Below, piece after piece: positions 57,157-64,000 of a stretch of DNA of 64,000 nt. The DNA is taken from NCBI GenBank assembly GCA_015501595.1, contig JADNRX010000031.1, positions 62,001 through 126,000 of the forward strand, written 5' to 3'. The DNA comes from Hymenopellis radicata. Its lineage: Eukaryota; Basidiomycota; Agaricomycetes; Agaricales; Physalacriaceae. The position numbers were made by a program, and so were the translations under genes. The notes under the pieces were generated by a model that had not been told where the DNA came from, did not search any database, and saw only the letters and a list, made by a program, of their open reading frames with translations. The stretch's first letter is position 1; each line of letters begins with the position of its first letter.

Positions 57157-58870
57157 CTATACAACTCGACTTCTATAGACCAACACATACGCGGCGGAAT
57201 CCTCCCCTCCGCCATCGAGAGTACCCAGCTTTTCCTTGGGGAACACGGACACCTTGTCGTCGTCAAACTTGTACCAATCCTCATCCGCCTCAAGGATATC
57301 CAGTGTCTTGGTGTCCACGTTTGCTTTCGCTGTAAGAAAAAGGGTTAGCAAAAAAACAAAGATGCGAGGAAAGGTCGTACGATCAAGGTATGTAGGATCA
57401 TGGAACGCGCTCTTCTTTGCAAACCCGATGTAATGCCCCGAGTCCGCCGCGGCACCCTTATGGGTGACAATAGCCACCAGGTCATAGAGCCCGCTCCAGC
57501 TGGCACCAATGTCTGCCTTTACAACAGGATCCACAAGCCCCTCGATTTCTTCGCGCTCCTTTGCGCGTATCACATCCTCCGGCTCACCCTGATCATCAAC
57601 ATCCATGGCTGCAGTATCGCCACCGCCAACTAGTCCGCGCTTCCTCAATCGTATTTTGCGGCGTTCGGCACGACCCTTGTCAATCTCAACTAGGCGTCGG
57701 TTGACGGGCATAAGACGTGCCTTGAGCTCGTCCGAGGTGATTTCGAGGGCGTCGTAGGTGGTTGGGAACTTTACTTTGCGCATAATCTTTGCCTTGCGAC
57801 CAACGTCGGCGCGCCAGGCAAAGCGAACCATGTGGACGGTAAGGAAGGACGGCAGGCGGGTCACGCGTGTAGTCTGTACGTAGGATGCTTCATGACCGAG
57901 GGCGGGAGAGCGCTTAGTAAGGGTGGTCTGCAGTGAGTTGGCGATGCCGGTGGCCATGTAGTTGGTGGTGATGGATATGTGGCATTCGAGCTTGAGGACC
58001 TTTTCAGTGGAGAAGGTGGGTGGCTCGAGGGAGGCGTCGCCTTCGAGTTTGGTCTCGCGCGAGATCTCACCCATCATCCACTGCTCGACAAACTTTTTGT
58101 TGGCGTCGGATGCGTCGGTGACGGGCCGCAGACAGTTGACGATTTGGGAGTAGGCTTCCTCGGCATCCTGTTGTGCGTAACCCAATCCTCCGCGGCTCTG
58201 CTCAGCGAACTGGGGTAAGGCCTGCCTCAGGGCTTGGAGAAAGGTGAGCGGTGTGATCGAGTCTGTTGTCTTGAGCATCGACGAGTACAAATCGCGCAGC
58301 TGGGGTATCAGAGATCCGGAGGCCGAGGTGGTATTGAGCGCTGCCTGCATGGGTGGGATGACTCGGAGTGCCTGGATCGTCGCGTTCATGTAACAAGTGT
58401 TTCCTAAGCTATTGGATGGTGAGCTCAACGTCCATGACAGCGGCTAGACCGTACTTTTTCAGACCCGAGGGTATTGCCAGTGCTTCTGCGAGCTCCTGAT
58501 CCTCCATATCTAGTGTTGGTCAGCGTCGCCACAATCGTACTCGCTCCCTACCGCGCACCTTCGAGGAACGTCACGGGTTTTTCTGGCGGCTTGGGCAGCT
58601 CTCCCGCAGCACCGATGACCATGAACGTCTGTCCCGGCTTGGGCCCGATTTTCTTCCAATCCGAGTCGTCCTAGCCACCGCCATCAGTAATAGATCTGCA
58701 TGCTCGCCGTCAGGACTTACTTTGAGGACGCCGCCCTTTACCATGATCTTCATCCGTTCAACTGGAACACCTGTAACTTGATAGACAGCATCTTTGAAGG
58801 CGCTCGGAGGTTGTTCGACGTCGAGAACGACGGCGAGCGTCTTGCCAGCGTGCTTGATGTTCACGTCCAT
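57157..58870 (-). CDS. ubp6: Ubiquitin carboxyl-terminal hydrolase UBP6/USP14
   Basis: A proteasome-associated deubiquitinase that trims ubiquitin chains at the 19S particle. The minus-strand ATG is at 58870. Exon 1 (to 58721) and exon 2 encode the N-terminal ubiquitin-like domain (MDVNIKHAGKTLAVVLD, VKGGVLK-DDSDWKKIGPK, GQTFMVIGAA). A linker follows, then the USP domain: the Cys box reads LKKYGNTCYMNATIQALR after a 46-nt intron with GTCTAG donor and CTTAG acceptor. The QQD motif (GYAQQDAEEAY) and the His box (DSGHYIGFAKK...WYKFDDDKV) are present, as is the final AYVLVYRSR. A further in-frame intron probably lies after HDPTYLD. Catalytic residues are intact and length is typical. It is divergent from BAP31 with only 91 bp between starts. 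Confidence 0.93.
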
Positions 58871-58961
58871 GACGCGTCCTGTGACTGTGACGTCACGCCA
58901 CCTGCTTTTTGAAAGGAGCAAGTGATGACATCACACATACGTGTTTTGCCTTTCAACTACC
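58871..58961. promoter_or_regulatory. 91-bp bidirectional promoter with CRE-like sites
   Basis: It contains a perfect palindromic TGACGTCA (58888-58895) and a TGACATCA (58926-58933). These are the recognition words of bZIP factors of the CREB/ATF type. Both lie between the divergent ATG codons of UBP6 and BAP31, so the two genes may be co-regulated. Functional use is inference. Confidence 0.55.
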
Positions 58962-59656
58962 ATGACCATCTATTACTCCCTCACCTTTCTCCTGCTCGCC
59001 GCGGAAATGGTCACCTTTTGTGTCCTGGTTGCCCCACTCCCCCACAAAGTCAAGAAGGGCCTATTCAATTTCCTCTCCACCTCGACCATCGTCGCCAAAA
59101 TCGCATACGGTCTCAAAATCTCTTTCATATTTGTCGCCATTCTCTTCTTCGACGCGCTTCAGCGTATGTTTAGAGTGACCGCAGAGGCAGAACTGGCAAA
59201 GTCGGGCCAACAAGGCGTGTCTGACGTCCGCACCGAGACTAATCTCGCCGCGCGCAAGTTCTAGTACGTGTTCGTTTCAGCACCCGCAGTAAATACGTGT
59301 TGATTTGCCCTAGCTCGCAACGGAACACTTACCTCACGGGCTTTACGCTCTTCCTGTCCCTCGTCCTAACTCGCACATTCTCCATCATCCTCACTCTGAT
59401 TCAGGCAGAGGAGGAGTTGATCGCCAAGAAGGGTTCGGCTAGTTCCGTGAGTTGAATTTCGCCTTTGCCTTTTCGACCGCTTATTCCTTTGTAGTCGAAA
59501 GAGCTTGAGTCGGCACAGAAGGAGCTTGCTGCGGGCAAGCGAGACCTCGAGGCGTTGCGCTCCCAGGCGAAATCTCAGGCCGAAGAATATGACCGCCTCG
59601 CCGATAGATATAACAAGGCCACCGGTGAGACCGCGAAGCGTGGCAAGTCGGATTAA
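58962..59656 (+). CDS. BAP31-like ER membrane protein
   Basis: B-cell receptor-associated protein 31 homologue (yeast Yet1/Yet3), an ER sorting/quality-control factor. Three exons join in frame: 58962-59263, 59314-59446 and 59495-59656, giving 198 aa. Three transmembrane segments are visible (YYSLTFLLLAAEMVTFCVLV, IAYGLKISFIFVAILFFDAL, YLTGFTLFLSLVLTRTFSII). The linker contains YSQRNTYLTGF, a conserved BAP31 motif. A C-terminal coiled coil (SKELESAQKELAAGKRDLEA) ends in a basic KRGKSD tail. It appears complete and is divergent from UBP6. Confidence 0.92.
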
Positions 59657-60034
59657 TTGGCAGCGACTATGGTAGAACTCGGATTAGGAACGTGTTTGTA
59701 TATTGAACCCATTCACATTTGTAAAGCAATGGTGCATTTTCTTTAAATTCTATTCATCCATGCAAGTTTGCGTCACACTTTCCTATCATCAGCACTCATA
59801 CTAATAGTGCCAATGCATCTTCTTTCCTCGCTCCGCCTGGAAGATTTTGGGTAACGATTTTAGCAACGGCGATAGCAGCGACTCTACCAACTTGAACCTT
59901 GTACGTTCTCAAAATGTTTTATCTTTATATCACTCACTAAAGTGATCTCTCCAGGACAATACCTTCCTCCGTTTAATGTCCCGCCCCACACACATTCACA
60001 TCGCCGCTCACCATTCGAAGAGACTGCGTTGTAT
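59657..60034. other. Spacer
   Basis: This is the 3' flank of BAP31 up to the dispersed repeat. No gene seen. Confidence 0.4.
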
Positions 60035-61500
60035 ACTGTCCGCCCGGTCGCAACTCTTACTGGGTGGTGGCGTTGTCAACTCGAGCAGTGGCGGAATCGG
60101 TGGAGCCGCGCCCAGCGGAAGCATGAGGGCTCCATCCGACGCTTCCGAAGAGTACTGATTCGGATTACTAGGTGTGTCAACTACGTAAAGTGAGCGTCCT
60201 TGTCCGTCTACCTCAGCCCCCTTAAACTTGGCTGCACTTTAGAGCAACATGGTTCCGATGTTCGATCGTAAACTTGAGTTGATTCCATCAATGAGCATGA
60301 CTTTCTCTCCTCATAGTTGAGTTTATGATGCATCGCGCCGGGTCCGGTACAAGCGAATGTCCCGTCCAAGGAGGCTCGCCGGGACGCTGACGTCTTGCAG
60401 TTTAAGGGTCTTGTTTTGTCCCCCAAGTTGGCATCTCGCTGGCGTCATATGCGCACGCGTTCAAGACAGCTACTTCGACTAGTACAAACGTTATACAACC
60501 ATTCATACACTGACAGACGTGTCCTTGATCCTTGCCTTCTTCTCGTCACCTTTCTCTTCCATGTTGTCATCGCCCTCGCGCCCTCGCTTCGTGCCCACAT
60601 GCTCTTTCAGTTCTGCCTCATCCGCATCTTTCAGTTGCTCCCCTGACCCTCTCTAGCTCCCTCGCCAAACTCTCTTTGTCCTTTGACAACTCCTCGCACC
60701 TCTCTTCCAAGGACTCCGCATGCGCACGCAAAGCGGCTATCTCTCGCTCCCATGTTGCAATATTCTTCCGCTCGTTCTTCTTTTGGTGCTTGATATACTG
60801 ACAAGTGATGTCCAGAACTTCGGCGGCGCACGGATTGGCGGAGCTCCAATCGTTGGGTACGAGCGCCCGGAGGGCGGCGAGGCCACTGTCGAGGTCTTCA
60901 ATGCGCTTGTGCTCTGGTTCTCCCTGTGGACGTAAGGACGCGACCATAGAAAAGGTGAGCATACGAACATCGTCTTCCAACTGCCATGGTCCCCACTCTT
61001 CAAGATCGATGAGGTCGATATCTGACTCCGTCAGAGCAAGGCTCCAAGTCGAACTTGGCGAGAGCGGTAGGCCAATGGGTGAGTCGTACATGATTGTTGG
61101 AAGAAGAGAATGAAAAGATCAGGTGATAGAAACGAAAGGTTTAAATATTGAGCAATGGGCCAGTTACTGGGGGTAGAACAATCCACATCGCGGGGCTTTG
61201 ACCTCGAACACGATCACGAGGTTGAACGCGTTTGTCCACCAAGGTCCAACATGAAGATATACGATCAATGCACTCCCGTTCCGCAAGCGGTGAATTCTTA
61301 GGATCGCTGTTCGCTATGATTGGGGGTGTGTACACATTTTCGACGCGGCCGTCAGCGCGTCACTGCATCTGTGTTTGAATGCACATTTATTCATCTGATG
61401 TCGTGCCGGTCGGAGGTACCTTGCATCCTTCTCGGGATACAGACTATGCGTCTTGTCTAGAAATTGGGCAACTTTTTCATCTCGACGAGCGGGTCGGCGT
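60035..61500 (-). repeat. 1.5 kb dispersed repeat, copy 2 (coiled-coil gene unit)
   Basis: It is homologous to 19245-20830 in the same orientation, with many small indels. It holds the coiled-coil frame, its promoter-like block (61138-61240) and downstream sequence. Confidence 0.8.
60618..61091 (-). CDS. Coiled-coil protein paralogue, copy 2 (C-terminal frameshift)
   Basis: The minus-strand ATG at 61091 begins MYDSPIGLPLSPSS, then SDIDLIDLEEWGPWQLEDD, EPEHKRIEDLDSGLAALRAL and a long heptad region (REIAALRAHAESLEERCEEL). It is 157 aa. Compared with copy 1, a base is missing in the C-run near 60642 (CTCCCCTGAC against CTCCCCCTTGAC). This truncates the protein and puts the basic end (ARIKDTSV-like) out of frame. 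Function unknown; it resembles only its own copies. Confidence 0.55.
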   Translation of the reverse strand: MYDSPIGLPLSPSSTWSLALTESDIDLIDLEEWGPWQLEDDVRMLTFSMVASLRPQGEPEHKRIEDLDSGLAALRALVPNDWSSANPCAAEVLDITCQYIKHQKKNERKNIATWEREIAALRAHAESLEERCEELSKDKESLARELERVRGATERCG

Positions 61501-61796
61501 CACGGCCACCTCGTGGAAGAAAGACCGAGACGTTTGAACAAGTTTCGGACACCACTCGGCGTACTATATATGTACAAGACGCACCAGAGCATGGGGGGAC
61601 CTGTTAAGGAGGACGCGGGGTACTCTGACTTGCACGACAGATGAACAAATGTGCATATGAATATCCACTTCTTTCGATGTGATAATCATTCGCTATGTGG
61701 CGCAAAATAATATTATAGTCCTTGATACACGACTTATACCAGGTGAATCTGAGACCTTCTTGGGACTGTTCGCTTGAGAGCTACTAATAACATTGC
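61501..61796. other. Spacer next to the right kinase copy
   Basis: No gene is supported; short frames only. Confidence 0.35.
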
Positions 61797-63960
61797 AATC
61801 TACACGTCCGGGTTATCGTTCACGAGATCGCCAATGTTCGCAGGCATTCCATCTTTCCCGATGACCTGACCATTCTCAACATGCTGTCCCTTCAGCAGTT
61901 TTTCCAACCGCTCCCATTCCACTCGGAAGTCCTTTTCCTGCGCATCAATGTTTGACCTGTCAAAGTCGATAATGGAAATGCCACCCGCATCATTGACCAA
62001 TATGTTCCACGTTCTCAGATCGCGATGTAGAACGCCTGCGGCATGAATGGACGTCATCGCAGCTCGTATAAGGGTTCTGTGAATTGCTCAGAGGGTTGGT
62101 ATTCGATGAGAGTAGGCCCCATACTTTTCATTCGCCGTGAGTTTAGCTCGGCGCCCACCGAGTGAGCGGCCATCGTTGCTCAATATCAGTGCACCAGCGC
62201 TGCGTTGAGCATCCTGATAAAAGCCAAATACCCGTGGAATACACTTCACATTGGCATTCTTCAAGTGGGCGTAAACAGAGTACTCGTGTCGTAATCGGCA
62301 TAGGCGTCTGAAAGTCGTCGCCAGCTTCACGACTATCGGTCCGTGCTTGACATTGGGAATGGTGGCCGCGAATACATCACCCGTTGCGCCTGTCCCGAGC
62401 CGAGAGTTCAAGACCAATGTAAGATAACTAGTGGGAGGTAGGCTGCCCTTCGCCTTTGCCCGGGTTGAAGAAGAATGGAAGGAGAAGGAGAATTATATAT
62501 CCCAAATCGAATGTATATGGCGATCGCAACGTGTCGAGAGAACGAGGTTTCGAGGTTCTACAGACTGATTAGTGATAAAATCTCCGGACAAAACAAAAAA
62601 GAGAACATTCATCTGTGAAACCGTGCCTGAAGAAAGACCAACAACCTTCATGGGTGAGATCAGAGAATAGAATGGTTGCAAGACTAATCTAGAGGCTTCG
62701 TCTCACCTTTTGACGGCTCGTGGTTGTTTCCCCTTGCCGTTTCGACGTGCCAGTCTTCGCGTGAGATCCCTACCAATCGTCAGGACTTGATGAAGAGAAT
62801 AATATACTACATACCTTGCTACGGCGGGTGCCCCGCGCTTTGGCCTTTCGTTTTTTGTTGGAACCTTCTTCGGTATCTGGAGCTGCACGCTTCAGACCGG
62901 CAGTAGGTACAGGAACGGGTTGGGACGCTAGACGGATGTGATAGCGTTCCATCAAATCCTGCGCGATAGCAATATGCATACCAGCCCAAATCTTCCCATA
63001 CGCGGGGTCCTTGGCATGACACACGTCGAGTAAATCAGACAAGATCAGTGTTTGCGTCTCGCGATGACGAATTCCGATACGTAGATAGTTCCCGCAGTCG
63101 AAGACAATAACCGAGGCGTCAGCTCTTACTGCGAGTGCCCACGCCTGCGCCGAGTTAAACAAAAGTACAAGACCAGAAATGAACTCACCCTTTGAATATA
63201 TTGAGCAGGGTTGTCACGCCAGTTTTCCATTCCGATAGACATGACACGACCAGGCGAGCAGTAGTTCACGATGGGAGAATCGGTACGGGAACTACGTCGA
63301 ATGTGGCCCTCCCGACGCGGGGCGAGATCAAGCTTGGGAAGAGGCCATAACGGGTGAGGGTTATCAGGAGGTTGTGGCACCTTCGGGGCTGGAGACGGAT
63401 TGCCTGTTGTCGAATTAGATGTCCAAGGGAATTCCTCCATCTCTGCCACACGCTCCATCTTCCGAAGCAGTTCATGCGCAGCTGGACAAAAGAACATGGC
63501 AGTAGCACAGTGAGGATACTTCTTTCCGATATCCAGCATTTTAGGGCGCATTTCTGGATGAAACTTCTGTATGAAGCGAGGCTCCCTTATACTATAGTTG
63601 GCGAAGCGAAGAAGGAAATGTTCAACAAGGAAGGAGTTTGACGAGTTTTGGTCACATGTATCCAGTTGAGAATATCCCCATGAAAGTGCTGAGAGGATCT
63701 GCGGCTGCTCAGGGTGTACATATATGCTAGACGCGAGTTGCGAGGCCACAAGACCGGCCCCCAGTTGGTGTGTCGTGGCTATAGGCTCCGCGGTGTTTAC
63801 ATCGACCGGGTTCCGATACCAGTCCTGCGTACGTCCAAAAAGGTCATCTGGTATCAAGTGACGATTGGAGAATCCGCCAAGTTTCACATCGACAACGTGT
63901 GCTAGCGCTGTCAGCAGAGGAAGATGTATCACGACGCGCCTCAGGACGAGATTCTCGTCA
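61797..63960 (-). repeat. Inverted duplication, right arm (kinase-like gene)
   Basis: This is the reverse-complement counterpart of 49590-51815. It continues to the window edge, so the full arm length is unknown. Confidence 0.85.
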
Positions 63961-64000
63961 ATGTGCGTGTCGAGAAAGTTGCCCGGGGGATACTTAGGTC
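61800..64000 (-). CDS. Fungal protein kinase-like gene, right copy (runs off the window)
   Basis: The exons mirror the left copy: 61800-62057 (HAAGVLHRDLRTWNILV, IDFDRSNID), 62108-62417 (GTGATGDVFAATIPNVKHG), about 62560-62681, and 62819-63132 and 63176-63932 and beyond (FGRTQDWYRNPVDVNTAEPI). Catalytic-loop HRD and the DFD aspartate are present. The C-run at 63985-63989 has five bases, which keeps PKYPPGNFLDTHIDE in frame; the left copy has four. This is therefore the better candidate for a working gene. The 5' end lies outside the window. Confidence 0.65.

Noticed and set aside
1..64000. A secondary-metabolite gene cluster around the SDR gene
   Set aside because: No synthase, P450 or transporter gene is found nearby.

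Overview
The window is nuclear DNA of a filamentous basidiomycete, very probably an Agaricomycete. Almost every gene is cut by 46-60 nt introns, including two GC-AG introns. The gene families also fit mushrooms: KDZ transposase with a CxC2 cysteine cluster, HsbA-type surface protein, fungal kinase-like families, F-box/LRR proteins and a Crinkler/RHS-like P-loop protein. There are no bacterial-style operons, rRNA genes or CRISPR arrays. All exon joins given here were checked by hand for frame; none has transcript support.

Layout. (1) 0-10.7 kb, accessory: a hypothetical gene, a small divergent gene, a complete-looking KDZ transposase (10 exons, 1089 aa, D-D-E triad present), two tRNA-like sequences and a 5'-truncated transposon-type gene. 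(2) 10.7-23.2 kb, a nest of mobile DNA: a minus-strand non-LTR retrotransposon remnant hit by two TA-flanked MITEs; a 6.5 kb TA-flanked DNA transposon with one apparently intact 7-exon gene (1830 aa, zinc finger + P-element/THAP9-like catalytic motifs + C-terminal PHD-like finger); a coiled-coil repeat; a third related MITE; and a foldback element. (3) 23.2-34 kb: F-box/LRR gene, short-chain dehydrogenase, small hypotheticals, an HsbA gene split by a 784 bp element with 7 bp target duplications, a tetraspan membrane protein and a second copy of the 784 bp element. (4) 34-47 kb, mostly conserved genes: Lte1-type RasGEF, the histone chaperone ASF1, a two-finger C2H2 factor, a Crinkler/RHS-like P-loop protein and a second F-box-type protein. 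(5) 47-64 kb: two near-identical kinase-like genes in inverted orientation flank about 10 kb holding a pseudokinase of the same family, a hypothetical gene, and the divergent pair UBP6/USP14 and BAP31.

Main result. Three elements (12117-12372, 12760-19237, 21925-22168) share the terminal inverted repeat CTGTANNNTTTCGACCG, TA flanks and repeated GTGACSCGTTATG-like subterminal motifs. The large one carries the coding gene and is the natural candidate autonomous partner of the two small ones. In-silico removal of the first small element with one TA rejoins the reading frame of the retrotransposon it entered, which fixes its boundaries. Independently, removal of the 784 bp element with one 7 bp repeat gives back a normal-length HsbA frame.
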